A stretch of 64,000 bases of DNA from the NCBI GenBank assembly GCA_965276675.1, contig OZ255624.1, positions 2,418,001 to 2,482,000 of the forward strand. The letters run 5' to 3'. Position 1 is the first letter of the stretch. The number at the start of each line of letters is the position of its first letter. Position numbers and translations under genes: made by a program. Below, piece after piece: positions 35,038-44,209 of the stretch. The DNA is from G965276675 sp965276675. GTDB lineage: Bacteria; Acidobacteriota; Terriglobia; Terriglobales; Acidobacteriaceae. The notes under the pieces are model-generated. The model was given only the letters and a program-made list of their open reading frames with translations, did not search any database and was not told the origin of the DNA.

Positions 35038-35895
35038 ATGCGTAAAGTCGCCATCATCTCCAAACCGCAAAAACCGGATCTCGCTCCGTTGCTGAACGAG
35101 GTGATCCTGTGGATGCGCGCGCGGAACTTCGAGGTGATTCTCGATCCGATCAGTGGCGGCTACACGCAGGAAGCCCGCATCGTTGCCCGCCACGAGATGC
35201 AGGGAGAGAAGCCTGAGCTGGTGATCGTGCTCGGCGGCGACGGCACATTGCTGGCCGCGGCGCGCGTCTTTGCCAAGAGCGATGTTCCGATCCTGAGCGC
35301 AAATCTTGGTTCGCTGGGCTTTCTCACCGAGGTAAGGCTGGCCGAACTCTTTCCCAATCTCGAGGGCTGGCTCAACCGCGCGTGCATGATCGATGCACGC
35401 GCTATGCTGCATGTCGACATCATGCGCGAGGGCGCTCCGTTTCGCTCCTATGAGGCGCTGAACGACATTGTCGTCTCCAAGGGAGCGATCGCGCGCATGG
35501 GCGACTTTAAGATTTATCTCTTCGATCAGCTTGCTTCGTCGTTCCGGGCCGATGGCGTGATCGTCTCGACCCCGACCGGCTCCACGGCCTACAATCTGGC
35601 TGCAAATGGTCCTATCATGTCGCCGGATGTGGATGCCATCATCGTGACGCCGATCTGCCCGCACCTGCTGACGATTCGGCCTATGGTGGTGCGGGGCGAT
35701 GCGCAGATTACGGTCAGCATCGAGGGCGTTCCCGATCAGACGTTCTTGACAGTGGACGGGCAGGAGGCGGTGCAGGTGCGGGTTGGTGACCAGATTCGGT
35801 GCTGCCGTTCGGCGCACAAGGTCCGCCTGGTCCGCATGCGTAATAATGGTTTCTTTGACGTGCTACGGCAGAAGTTGAAGTGGGGCGAGCGATAG
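35038..35895 (+). CDS. nadK: NAD kinase
   Basis: A 285-residue NadK/PpnK. The signature GGDGT is at residues 66-70 (VLGGDGTLLAAARVF). NLGSLGFLTEV follows, then the NAD-binding LNDIVVSKGAIARM, where NE is replaced by ND as in many bacteria, and FRADGVIVSTPTGSTAYNLAANGPI. It phosphorylates NAD to NADP in the cytosol. ATG 35038 is the first start and the length is normal. It lies just outside the IS1595-family element and converges with a lipoprotein gene. Confidence 0.95.
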   Translation: MRKVAIISKPQKPDLAPLLNEVILWMRARNFEVILDPISGGYTQEARIVARHEMQGEKPELVIVLGGDGTLLAAARVFAKSDVPILSANLGSLGFLTEVRLAELFPNLEGWLNRACMIDARAMLHVDIMREGAPFRSYEALNDIVVSKGAIARMGDFKIYLFDQLASSFRADGVIVSTPTGSTAYNLAANGPIMSPDVDAIIVTPICPHLLTIRPMVVRGDAQITVSIEGVPDQTFLTVDGQEAVQVRVGDQIRCCRSAHKVRLVRMRNNGFFDVLRQKLKWGER

Positions 35896-35927
35896 AAACT
35901 TGTGACCGGGAGCAGCGTAGCGGAGCC

Positions 35928-36650
35928 TTAGCCCTCGCCGGTTAACTCTGTCAGCAGGACCTTGGCTTTGGTCGCCAGAGTCTGTGCTCCATCCGCGTCT
36001 CCATTGTCGAGTGCCTTCTGCGCCTGTTGCAGGAAGCTTTTGATCTGCGCGACGACCTTCTTCTCATCTGTGGATAGGGAGCGGTGGATGCCCGAGACGC
36101 CCTTCTCTGTGGAGCGGATGAGCTCGCCGGCATCGCGCCGGCTTACGGCAGTATCGGGCGTGGTCCCCGTCGTGAGCTGGCCGATGGAAGAAGCGGTGAG
36201 GTCTCCCTCGGCGGGCTTCATAGCGACTTGCTGCGCTGGAGCCGTGACTGATGTTCCTGCCGATTGCGTCCCGGCGTCGCCGCCGCCGGTGGCGGCCGGC
36301 ACGGGGCCGGAGGATGCAGCGCTCTCTCTCGCTGGAGGTATTGCGGCTGGGGCCGTCTCAGCCTGGGTGGGTGCGGGTGGCTTGCTCGCGGGCGGTTTGA
36401 TGCGCTTTACGCGCTTCTTTGCCACTGGCTGTGCGGGGGGCGCTGGCTGCGCCGGGGCGGGACTGGTCCCGGGCAGAGCTGGCAACTCTGGAGCCTTCTC
36501 GGCCGCATCCGGACCGGACAGGGGATTCTTGCTCAGATCCGGCGCCTGCGCCTGGGGAGCGAAGGGGGGCGGCGTCTTCTTGTGCATACCGCATCCGGTG
36601 AGGGCAGCCATTAGAAGCAACGTACCGACGAATTTAAGACGCACCGTCAT
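35928..36650 (-). CDS. Pro/Ala-rich lipoprotein
   Basis: A 240-residue protein with a signal peptide and lipobox (LLLMAALTGC), followed by about 130 residues of Pro/Ala/Lys-rich low-complexity sequence, including a basic KKRVKRIKPP segment. The C-terminal helical domain (STDEKKVVAQIKSFLQQAQKALDNGDADGAQTLATKAKVLL) resembles a TPR-like or DUF4398-like helical hairpin. The flexible basic linker would let the C-terminus reach across or into the peptidoglycan. It overlaps the upstream kinase gene by four bases (ATGA), so it is part of the NtrC-type regulator/kinase operon and could be a target or accessory of that system. Confidence 0.78.
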   Translation of the reverse strand: MTVRLKFVGTLLLMAALTGCGMHKKTPPPFAPQAQAPDLSKNPLSGPDAAEKAPELPALPGTSPAPAQPAPPAQPVAKKRVKRIKPPASKPPAPTQAETAPAAIPPARESAASSGPVPAATGGGDAGTQSAGTSVTAPAQQVAMKPAEGDLTASSIGQLTTGTTPDTAVSRRDAGELIRSTEKGVSGIHRSLSTDEKKVVAQIKSFLQQAQKALDNGDADGAQTLATKAKVLLTELTGEG

Positions 36651-38602
36651 GCGCCTGGCCTCTCGGTCAAGACCGGACGAGGCATATCCTGAGTTTCCAA
36701 AATTTGAGAACCGCGCAGTTTAACCTCAGCCGGGGAGAGCAGAGGAAGTCTTAAAGCAAAATTACTACCTTGATTTGGCTCTGATTGTACGCTAATGCTG
36801 CCGTTATGCAGCTGAATTATGCGGTAACACATCGCAAGCCCAATCCCACTTCCGTCCTTCTTGGTGGTGAAGTAGAGATCGAAGATCTTCTCCTGGATCT
36901 CCTGGGGAATGCCGATCCCCTGGTCGGTGACGCTCACAACGGCAAGCCGTCCCTCCTCCCGAACGCTGACCCGGAGATCTCCTCCCTCGGCCATCGCCTG
37001 GGCTCCATTCAAGACGACGTTGAGGATGGCTTGTTTGATCAGGTCCGCATCCACCTTTACGGTCAGCGGCACATCGGGCAGTTCGCTGAGCACCCGCACG
37101 TTGTGCGTCTCGAGCTCAGCGGAGGCCAGCATCAGCACGCCAGAGACGATGCGGCGCAGATCATGTTCTTTCAGCTGCAACTCCACTGGCCGCGAGAAGT
37201 CCACCAGCGTCTGCACCACCCGGTCCAGACGCTGAATCTCGCTTTCGATGATCTCCAGGTGTCGCATGGCGCGCGCATCCGGGCCGGTGAGCTTGCTCTT
37301 CAGTAGCTCCAGATGGACGACGATGGCGTTGATCGGGTTCTTGACCTCATGCCCTACGCCAGAGGTCAGGCGGCCGATGGCGGCCATACGGCGGGAGAGT
37401 TCGAGCTCGCTTTCGATCTCGCGGACAGACTCCAGATCGTGAAGTGTGAGCAGCAGCCCGAGGCTGGACCCACCTCCGTGGCCGTCGTCGACAAGGTCGA
37501 GTGAGATCTGGACCCGGCGGCCGGTTTCGGTCTCGATCTCTTCCTGGTCGAGTGGCCTGCCGGACTCATAGGCCTCGCAGACCAACGTGCCCAGCCGCGT
37601 GCTGCGATCGAAGATCGAGTGCAGCTCGGCCCCAAATATCTCCGCCCGGGGTATGCCCAAAAAGCGCTCGACCGAATCGCTCACCAGCACCGCGCGCGCG
37701 TCGGCCGTGAACAGCAGGATGCCGTCCTGCAGGTTGGACATGATGGAGTCGAGGTTTTCCTTCAGGGCAGAGAAGACCTCTTCCACGTTCCGCATGCGGC
37801 GGCCGATACGCTCGATCTTGTTGGAGACGAGAACGACCGCATCTTCCGACGAGCGCTGAGACGAGAGCCGCGACAGCCGCACCGGCGGCGCCATCAGGGG
37901 CACATCCGGCTCCACCTGTTCCAGGCTGTCGAGCCGGACACTGATCTGTTCGATCGGCCGCAACGCCAGGTTCGCCAGCAGGGCAGCGACGGCGATCGAT
38001 GTAAGAATGGCGATGCCGGTAAAGGTAAGCGACGCCCAGATCCAAGGAGCAAAGACGTTCCGGATAAACGTGGTGCGGATGCCCACGCGCACGGTCAGGA
38101 ACGGCTTGTGCTCGCGCACAAGCGGCAGCGTGATGTTGTAGACCCGCGGCGGCCCGAAGACCGCGCGCATGGTGGTGATCACTCCGCCATTCTGCAGCAT
38201 CTCGTACTGCGGGCGGTCCGGCAGGCGCTGATCGTCCTGTGTCGGATCGGTGCTCACCAGTGCACGGCCTGCGGTGTCTGCAATAGCCACGTCATAGACC
38301 GACGGTTGGTAAGAGATGACGGAGCTTAAGAGCGCCTGCAGACCCTCGTCATGCTGTAACGAGCTGGCGACCGCAGCACGCAGCACCACCGGATCGTTGG
38401 TGTCGATGGTGCGTCCGCGTAAGCCAGTGACCAGCGCCAGCCGCGTACCGTACTGGATCTGGTGTGCCACCACGTCGTTGGCGGCATAGGATTGACTGAT
38501 GCGCTGCTCGAGGAGCTGCTCCAGATAGAGCCAGGACAGGATGGTGACCACCAGAAAGACCAGCACGGTGATCGCCAATACAAGCTTGGTCTTCAGACGC
38601 AT
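36647..38602 (-). CDS. Membrane sensor histidine kinase of NtrB/AtoS type
   Basis: A 651-residue kinase. TM1 is near residues 6-25 (LVLAITVLVFLVVTILSWLY), followed by an extracytoplasmic domain of about 150 residues, TM2 near 180-200, and a HAMP-like linker. A PAS domain follows (LDSIMSNLQDGILLFTADARAVLVS), then HisKA with acceptor His in GVGHEVKNPINAIVVHLELL and HATPase_c with NVVLNGAQAMAEGG and GSGIGLAMCYRIIQLHNG. The His-Glu-x-Lys-Asn-Pro form of the H box is typical of kinases paired with sigma-54 activators, and such a regulator is encoded 199 bp upstream on the same strand. The input signal is unknown. Confidence 0.9.
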   Translation of the reverse strand: MRLKTKLVLAITVLVFLVVTILSWLYLEQLLEQRISQSYAANDVVAHQIQYGTRLALVTGLRGRTIDTNDPVVLRAAVASSLQHDEGLQALLSSVISYQPSVYDVAIADTAGRALVSTDPTQDDQRLPDRPQYEMLQNGGVITTMRAVFGPPRVYNITLPLVREHKPFLTVRVGIRTTFIRNVFAPWIWASLTFTGIAILTSIAVAALLANLALRPIEQISVRLDSLEQVEPDVPLMAPPVRLSRLSSQRSSEDAVVLVSNKIERIGRRMRNVEEVFSALKENLDSIMSNLQDGILLFTADARAVLVSDSVERFLGIPRAEIFGAELHSIFDRSTRLGTLVCEAYESGRPLDQEEIETETGRRVQISLDLVDDGHGGGSSLGLLLTLHDLESVREIESELELSRRMAAIGRLTSGVGHEVKNPINAIVVHLELLKSKLTGPDARAMRHLEIIESEIQRLDRVVQTLVDFSRPVELQLKEHDLRRIVSGVLMLASAELETHNVRVLSELPDVPLTVKVDADLIKQAILNVVLNGAQAMAEGGDLRVSVREEGRLAVVSVTDQGIGIPQEIQEKIFDLYFTTKKDGSGIGLAMCYRIIQLHNGSISVQSEPNQGSNFALRLPLLSPAEVKLRGSQILETQDMPRPVLTERPGA

Positions 38603-38801
38603 ACGGTGGTCCTGTCTCTCTGCTCGTGTTTATACGTCATCAGGAGGGTGCGCGGGAACTGGCCGGAAAGCTAGATCATAGTTCCTGTTGCGGCATTTCG
38701 TGCGGCCTATTGCGCGCCTCTGCACTCTCTGGAATCTCCGGAGGTACGAACGCCCATCACACGCTATGGGTGAGGCAGAAAACTCTACAGATGATAGGAA
38801 G

Positions 38802-40214
38802 CTAGGCGCGCTCCTCTGCTCCATCCGCAAAGGTCGCGCTCCCGTACTCCTTCAACTTGTTATGGAGCGTCTTCAAGCTAATGCCCAGGATCTCCGCCGC
38901 TCGCGTCTTGTTGTTGCGGGTCGACTCCAGCGTCTTCAGGATCAGTAGCCGTTCGGCCTCATCCACGGTTGCGCCCACCTCGACATTCACGGAGTTGGTC
39001 GAAGGCGCATCCGCTGCGGTGGAGATGCGTGCGGAGCGCTCACCAAATCCGGGTGGCAGGTGACGCGCTTCCAGCAGGCCCTCTCCGCAGAGGATGACCG
39101 CGCGCTCCAGCGTGTTCCGCAGCTCGCGCACATTGCCGGGCCAGTCATGACTCATCAGCCGGCTGAGCATCTCCCGGTCTACGCCCTTCACCTGCCGCTC
39201 GTGCCGCTCGTTCATGTCGGTGAGCATGGTCTCGATGATGGCCGGGATGTCTTCCTTGTGTTCGCGCAACGGCGGCATATGGATATTGAAGACATTGAGA
39301 CGGTAGAAGAGATCGCTACGCAGATAACCTTGCTCCACCGCGATCTGCGGGTCCTTATTGGTGGCGGCGAGAACTCGTACGTTGATAGGGGTTTCGACTT
39401 TGCTGCCCAGCCGGCGCAGGCGCCGGTCCTCTAGCACGCGGAGCAGTTTGGCTTGCGTGCCGATGGGCATCTCTCCTATCTCGTCCAGTAGCAGCGTTCC
39501 TTCCTCCGCCAGCTCAAAACAGCCCGCCCGCCGTTCGATAGCGCCGGTGTAGGCGCCCTTCTCGTGACCGAAGATCTCGCTCTCGATCAGTGTCTCCGGG
39601 ATGGCTGCGCAGTTTACGGCAACAAACGGTTTGGGCTTGCGCGCGCTGAGTTCATGCAGCGTTCGCGCCACCACCTCCTTGCCCGTGCCACTTTCGCCTG
39701 TAATCAAGACGGAGACGGTACTGGGTGCCACGCGTTCCACCAAGGAGAAGATGTCCTGCATCTTCTTGGAGGAACCGACCAGTGAACCTAAAATGCCCTT
39801 TTCTCTTAACTTACGTCGAGTAACTTCAAGTTCTTGATCGGTTTCCCGCTGTCGTGTCGCGTTGGCCAGGATATTCTTTAAGCGCGTTGGGTCGACGGGC
39901 TTTTGAATGAAATCGTAGGCGCCCATCTTCATGGCTTCGACGGCGCGGTCGATCGAACCCTGCGCGGTCAGCATAATGACCGCCTGGTGTTCCTGCATTT
40001 CGGAGAGACGATTCAGCAGCTCGATGCCGTCCATCCGGGGCATCTTGAGATCGGTGACGACAATGCCCGGCGACCAGGCGACCACTTTATCTAGCGCTTC
40101 GACTCCATCCCGGGCAGTTTCGGTGCGATAACCCCAGCCTGAGACCAACTCTGCCAAACCTGTTAACGCGTGTAGCTCATCTTCAACAATCAAGACTTTT
40201 TCAGCAACTGCCAT
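38802..40214 (-). CDS. Sigma-54-dependent NtrC-family response regulator
   Basis: A protein of about 470 residues with a receiver (acceptor D55 in IVVTDLKMPRMDG), an AAA+ sigma-54 activation domain with Walker A GESGTGKE (173-180), and a Fis-type DNA-binding C-terminus (LILKTLESTRNNKTRAAEILGISLKTLHNKLKEYG). The sigma-54 contact loop reads GAYTGA (220-225) in place of the usual GAFTGA, a tolerated variant. Walker B is LLLDEIGEMP. ATG 40214 (MAVAEKVLIVEDE) is preferred to a TTG 45 bp upstream. With the downstream kinase and lipoprotein genes it forms a two-component unit. Its target promoters are unknown, and no clear -24/-12 site was seen nearby. Confidence 0.92.
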   Translation of the reverse strand: MAVAEKVLIVEDELHALTGLAELVSGWGYRTETARDGVEALDKVVAWSPGIVVTDLKMPRMDGIELLNRLSEMQEHQAVIMLTAQGSIDRAVEAMKMGAYDFIQKPVDPTRLKNILANATRQRETDQELEVTRRKLREKGILGSLVGSSKKMQDIFSLVERVAPSTVSVLITGESGTGKEVVARTLHELSARKPKPFVAVNCAAIPETLIESEIFGHEKGAYTGAIERRAGCFELAEEGTLLLDEIGEMPIGTQAKLLRVLEDRRLRRLGSKVETPINVRVLAATNKDPQIAVEQGYLRSDLFYRLNVFNIHMPPLREHKEDIPAIIETMLTDMNERHERQVKGVDREMLSRLMSHDWPGNVRELRNTLERAVILCGEGLLEARHLPPGFGERSARISTAADAPSTNSVNVEVGATVDEAERLLILKTLESTRNNKTRAAEILGISLKTLHNKLKEYGSATFADGAEERA

Positions 40215-40344
40215 GCTGCACAACTCTTTTCTCGAGGGAATACTCCTTTTTTGTATCACGTTGCTGACGATTTAGTTACTCTTTCGGGCAAGGCCGGAGA
40301 TTGTCCGCAACCTCTCGCGTCTGCCTACCATCCACTCCAGAAGC

Positions 40345-40671
40345 ATGCTTGATTACGAAATGGCAGCCCACGAGTTAGAGCAGCAGCTGAAAACCGGCAG
40401 TTCTCCTGTACTTATTGATGTTCGGGAGCCCTGGGAGACAGAAGTAGCCTCGTTTCCAGGAGCCCTGGTCATGCCTATGGGCGATATACCATCGCGTGCC
40501 TTTTCGGAACTCGATCCAGATTCTCACATCGTTGTGATCTGCCACCACGGGGTCCGTTCCTTAAATGTAGCGAACTGGCTTCGAAATCAGGGCTTCGAGC
40601 AGGCTCAGTCCCTGCGTGGCGGGATCGATGGCTGGTCATTCAGTGTTGACCAGAGTATCCCGCGGTATTAG
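40345..40671 (+). CDS. Single-domain rhodanese
   Basis: A 108-residue protein that is essentially one rhodanese domain: LIDVREPWETEVASFPGALVMP, then the active-site loop CHHGVRS with C66, and GFEQAQSLRGGIDGWS near the end. It should carry a persulfide and transfer sulfur, or act in redox signalling. It is cytosolic, with no signal peptide. It is divergent from the NtrC-type regulator and 59 bp upstream of the dipeptidase gene. The length is normal for GlpE-like proteins. Confidence 0.9.
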   Translation: MLDYEMAAHELEQQLKTGSSPVLIDVREPWETEVASFPGALVMPMGDIPSRAFSELDPDSHIVVICHHGVRSLNVANWLRNQGFEQAQSLRGGIDGWSFSVDQSIPRY

Positions 40672-40730
40672 CTCCCACTGAGAGCTGCGGCCCCTGGCTC
40701 GAGACTGAACGTCACAATTCGGAGAACGAC

Positions 40731-42104
40731 ATGTCATCCACAGCGGTCACCTTTGCCCGGGAGAGTAATTCCCGCTTCGTAGAAGAGCTCAAAGCATTGC
40801 TGCGAATTCCGAGCGTGTCGACACTTCCGGAACATGCACACGATGTCCGTGCGGCAGCGGAGTTTCTGGTGGCTGATCTCAGGCGCATTGGTCTGGAAAA
40901 CGTCCGCCTGATCGAGACGGAGGGTCATCCGCTGGTCTATGGCGATTGGCTCCACGCCTCCGGCAAGCCCGTATGTCTGTGCTACGGGCACTACGATGTA
41001 CAGCCGCCCGATCCCTTGGACGAATGGCAGACGCCGCCGTTTGAACCCACAGAGAGACAAGGTAACCTCTACGCCCGGGGGGCCGTAGACGACAAGGGCC
41101 AGATGTTCATGCACCTCAAAGCGCTGGAGTCTCTATTTCAGGTAAATAAGGGCGGATTGCCGCTGAACGTTCGAGTGATACTTGAAGGCGAAGAGGAGAT
41201 CGGCGGCGATGGCATAGCCCAGTTTGTCCAGGATCATCCGGAGGAGCTAAACTCCGATTTCGCTCTAGTCTCAGATACTGAGATGTTTGCGCCGGATCTA
41301 CCGACGTTGTGTGTTGGACTGCGTGGCATGATCTACACGGAGGTGGAGGTGCGAGGGGCGCGCACGGATCTTCACTCCGGGATATATGGGGGAGCAGCGC
41401 CCAACCCTTTCGTGGCGCTGGCCCAGATCATCGCCCAGCTTAAAGATGCCGAAGGACGCATTTTGATCCCAGGGTTCTACGATCAGGTCGAAGCGCCTTC
41501 CGCGGCGGAACTGGCTGCCTGGGCTCAGCTTCCGTTTGACGAGGAGCACTATCGCGAGACGGAGGTTGGCTCCCACGAGCTGACGGGCGAAGGTGGTTAC
41601 GGAGTGCTGGAGAGGACCTGGGCACGACCAACATTGGACGTTCACGGCATGCCCGGCGGCTTCACCGGCGCGGGCGCCAAGACAGTCATTCCGGCGCGTG
41701 CTACGGCCAAGATCTCGATGCGGCTCGTTCCCAAAATGACACCGGAGCGATCCTTCGCGCAGTTCAAGGCGTACGTCGAGTCGCTAAAACCCGCCGGGGT
41801 TGAGGTGGCTGTGCGGCTGATTCACTCCGGTGAACCCATGGTGATCGGAACGGACAATCCCTATATCCACGCCGCGACCGAGGCGATGCGTCAAGTCTTT
41901 GGCAAGGAGACGGTCTTTATCCGCTCGGGCGGTTCCATTCCGATCGTCGGCCAGTTTGAACGTTACCTTGGTTTGCCAACAGTGATGATGGGATTCGGAC
42001 TTCCTGACGATAATCTCCATGCACCCAATGAGAAATTCAGTCTTGCGAACTTCTCCCGGGGCATCGAGTCGATCATTCTTTTTATGGAAGCCGTTGGCAG
42101 ATGA
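40731..42104 (+). CDS. M20-family dipeptidase
   Basis: A 457-residue metallopeptidase. Metal ligands are visible in YGHYDVQPPDPLDEW (His, Asp), ARGAVDDKGQ (the bridging Asp), EGEEEIGGDG (catalytic Glu pair) and a late histidine in PDDNLHAPNEKF. The dimerisation/lid domain is the LDVHGMPGGFTGAGAKTVIPARATAKISMRLVP segment. The family (M20 dipeptidase, CNDP-like) cleaves dipeptides or related amides in the cytosol. The stop overlaps the mobA start (ATGA). Confidence 0.93.
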   Translation: MSSTAVTFARESNSRFVEELKALLRIPSVSTLPEHAHDVRAAAEFLVADLRRIGLENVRLIETEGHPLVYGDWLHASGKPVCLCYGHYDVQPPDPLDEWQTPPFEPTERQGNLYARGAVDDKGQMFMHLKALESLFQVNKGGLPLNVRVILEGEEEIGGDGIAQFVQDHPEELNSDFALVSDTEMFAPDLPTLCVGLRGMIYTEVEVRGARTDLHSGIYGGAAPNPFVALAQIIAQLKDAEGRILIPGFYDQVEAPSAAELAAWAQLPFDEEHYRETEVGSHELTGEGGYGVLERTWARPTLDVHGMPGGFTGAGAKTVIPARATAKISMRLVPKMTPERSFAQFKAYVESLKPAGVEVAVRLIHSGEPMVIGTDNPYIHAATEAMRQVFGKETVFIRSGGSIPIVGQFERYLGLPTVMMGFGLPDDNLHAPNEKFSLANFSRGIESIILFMEAVGR

Positions 42105-42823
42105 GGATCGAAGGGCAGGTCAGGGCAGAGGCGTTTGTGCTTGCCGGGGGGCGAAGCATTCGCATGGGCCGAGATAAGGCGCTGCTGGAAGTCGCCGGAT
42201 GTCCTCTGGTCGAGCATATGCTCTGCAAGCTCCGCGCCATGGGATATTCGCCTCGTATCGCTGGATCTCGCGCTGATCTCGCTTCGTTCGCGCCGGTGGT
42301 GGAAGATCTGCACCAGGGCTGCGGGCCTCTGTCCGGCATAGAAGCAGCACTGGCGATCAGCGAGGAGCCGCTCAACCTTTTCGTTCCCGTGGATGCTCCG
42401 TTTCTGCCTATAGGGCTTCTCAAGTGGCTGGTGGAGCGCGCCTCGATCACCGGAGCACTGGCTACGGTACCGAGTGTGGGTGGGCAGGCGCAGCCACTCT
42501 GCGCTGTTTACCGTCGCGAGCTTCTGCCGGCGGTGACGGCTGGCATTGAGAGTGGCGACTACAAGGTGATGCGGGTGATCCGCGATGCAGCAGAGAGGAA
42601 GATGGGCGGTGGCGGCTTCGATCTCGTTTGCATGGAGGCAGCCAACACCGCGTGGGGAGGGGCGCTCTTCTCCGGAGATGCGGCGGCTCACTTTCTGAAT
42701 TGCAACACGCCCAATGAGCTGCAAAGAGTACGAAGAGGGTTGCAGCCGAATCGCAATACACTCGACGGAGAGAGCTTGGCCGCAGTTGCCGAAATTATGC
42801 AGGAGCCAACACTTGATCGATAA
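42101..42823 (+). CDS. mobA: Molybdenum cofactor guanylyltransferase MobA
   Basis: A 240-residue nucleotidyltransferase. The N-terminal motif LAGGRSIRMGRDKALL (residues about 14-29) binds GTP, PVDAPFLP is the metal/Asp motif, and QPLCAVYRRELLP is typical of MobA. It attaches GMP to molybdopterin to make the guanine-dinucleotide cofactor for DMSO-reductase-type enzymes. It overlaps the dipeptidase stop by four bases and its own end overlaps the next ATPase gene by 11 bases, so the three are transcribed together. No other molybdenum cofactor gene is nearby. Confidence 0.9.
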   Translation: MRIEGQVRAEAFVLAGGRSIRMGRDKALLEVAGCPLVEHMLCKLRAMGYSPRIAGSRADLASFAPVVEDLHQGCGPLSGIEAALAISEEPLNLFVPVDAPFLPIGLLKWLVERASITGALATVPSVGGQAQPLCAVYRRELLPAVTAGIESGDYKVMRVIRDAAERKMGGGGFDLVCMEAANTAWGGALFSGDAAAHFLNCNTPNELQRVRRGLQPNRNTLDGESLAAVAEIMQEPTLDR

Positions 42824-43739
42824 CGAAGAAGGAGCCACTCCGGACCACATACAACCTTCCGGCGAAGCACCGGAGAGCCAGACTCAGGAGGATGACCAGC
42901 CACTCGATATTCCGGTCGAGGTGATCCGCGAGGAGGTTCTGGAGGCCCAGCAGCAGCCGGAAACGTCCGTGGAGAGCCAGAAACCGCCGGCTCCCTATAT
43001 CGTCTTCAACCATGTCTTCAAAGCGTTCGGCGATGTCGTGGTGCTCGATGACGTCAGCTTTCAGGTTTTGACGGGTGAAACACTGTGCATTCTCGGTCGC
43101 TCCGGTGTTGGGAAGTCTGTTTCCCTGCAAAGCATCATGGGCTTTCTCAAGCCCGACAAAGGAGAGATCCTGGTCGCGGGCGAAGATATCACGGAGCTGG
43201 GTCGTGATCAGATGGAGGAGGTGCGGAAGAAGGTCACCATGGTCTTTCAGAGTGGCGCCCTCTTCGACTCGCTAAGCGTCGGCGAAAACGTGGCATTTCC
43301 ATTACGGGAACGGAAAGAGCTAGACGAAGAGCAGATTCGCAAAGTGGTCGACGGATTGCTGGAGATGGTGGGTGTCTCGGGAATGGCAGAACTCCTGCCA
43401 TCCGATCTTTCTACGGGGATGAAGCGTTCGGTCGCGATCGCTCGGGCGCTGGCGGCGCAGCCGCAAGCCATTCTCTATGACGAGCCGACGACCATGGTCG
43501 ACCCGCTGATTGGACGGCTGCTGGGTAACCTGATCCATAAGCTCAAGACGCAACTTCTGCTTACCAGTATTGTGGTTACTCACGACATGCGATTTGCTGA
43601 GCGGCTTGCCGACCATGTCATGTTTCTGCACCAGGGAAAGGTCCACTTCTTTGGGACGATGGAAGAGATGAAGGAGAGCGACGACGAGATTCTCCGACAA
43701 TTTCTTGAACTCGACACACTTGTTTTACCTAATGTATGA
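42813..43739 (+). CDS. MlaF-like ABC transporter ATPase with acidic N-terminal extension
   Basis: A protein of about 308 residues. TTG 42813 is preferred because AGGAG lies seven bases upstream. A Glu/Gln-rich extension of about 60 residues precedes the ATPase domain (YIVFNHVFKAFGDVVVLDDVSF). Walker A is GRSGVGKS (95-102), followed by MVFQSGALFDSLSVGENVAFPL, characteristic of MlaF/Ttg2A phospholipid transporters. The signature is LSTGMKRSVAIARA (normally LSGGM) and Walker B runs into DEPTTMVDP (normally TTGLDP). The permease and MCE substrate-binding genes are not adjacent. A role in outer-membrane lipid asymmetry is inferred from the family. Confidence 0.85.
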   Translation: MIDNEEGATPDHIQPSGEAPESQTQEDDQPLDIPVEVIREEVLEAQQQPETSVESQKPPAPYIVFNHVFKAFGDVVVLDDVSFQVLTGETLCILGRSGVGKSVSLQSIMGFLKPDKGEILVAGEDITELGRDQMEEVRKKVTMVFQSGALFDSLSVGENVAFPLRERKELDEEQIRKVVDGLLEMVGVSGMAELLPSDLSTGMKRSVAIARALAAQPQAILYDEPTTMVDPLIGRLLGNLIHKLKTQLLLTSIVVTHDMRFAERLADHVMFLHQGKVHFFGTMEEMKESDDEILRQFLELDTLVLPNV

Positions 43740-44209
43740 GGGCCGGATAAAACTCCACAGAAGAGGAATAGACACGAATGCACGTGCTGGAGAGGCTCAG
43801 AGATGTATCACTACTTAAGAAATGTAGTAACTCTGGTGTTACTGGTTGGGGAGCCATAGTAACTCTCTCGAATGTCTATGGTTTAGCAAAAATGCAATAT
43901 ATGGATGCTAGACTGAGGTTCATTGCTGGGGCGATGTCGCCTCTCGGATGACCATAGTTCCAGATTAGTAGGATGTCTGGTGGCGTTCGAACAGCATCGC
44001 AATTGAGTTAACAGCAGAACAAAGCCGTAGTCTCCGGGCTCAACAACAAACGCACAGGTGGCAGAAGACCACCAGCGCAGTCGTATCAGCTTAAGTTTGC
44101 TGCGGGAGCAAAGCGCAAGGCGCATTTCTCTCAGCAAAGATCAACTTGCGAGCCTTACGCAACGCAAGTGGCGCAGCAATAAGAGCTTTTAAGGGATGGT
44201 TCTAGCCGC
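43740..44209. other. Long intergenic leader upstream of the glycosylphosphotransferase gene
   Basis: This 470-bp region has no supportable gene. It is more AT-rich than its surroundings in its first third and contains the operator-like repeats annotated at 43825-43866. The rest, up to the ATG at 44210, shows no clear terminator or riboswitch pattern. It probably holds the promoter and a long untranslated leader of the exopolysaccharide gene. Confidence 0.4.
43825..43866. promoter_or_regulatory. Operator-like palindrome and direct repeat
   Basis: AGTAAC-TCTGGT-GTTACT (43826-43843) is a perfect inverted repeat with a 6-bp spacer. TAGTAACTCT occurs at 43825-43834 and again at 43857-43866, 32 bp (three helical turns) apart. 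The phased copies suggest cooperative binding of a dimeric regulator controlling the downstream sugar-phosphate transferase. Confidence 0.4.

Noticed and set aside
38603..38801. Sigma-54 promoter between the NtrC-type regulator and its kinase
   Set aside because: No GG-N10-GC element at the required spacing was found on either strand in this gap.
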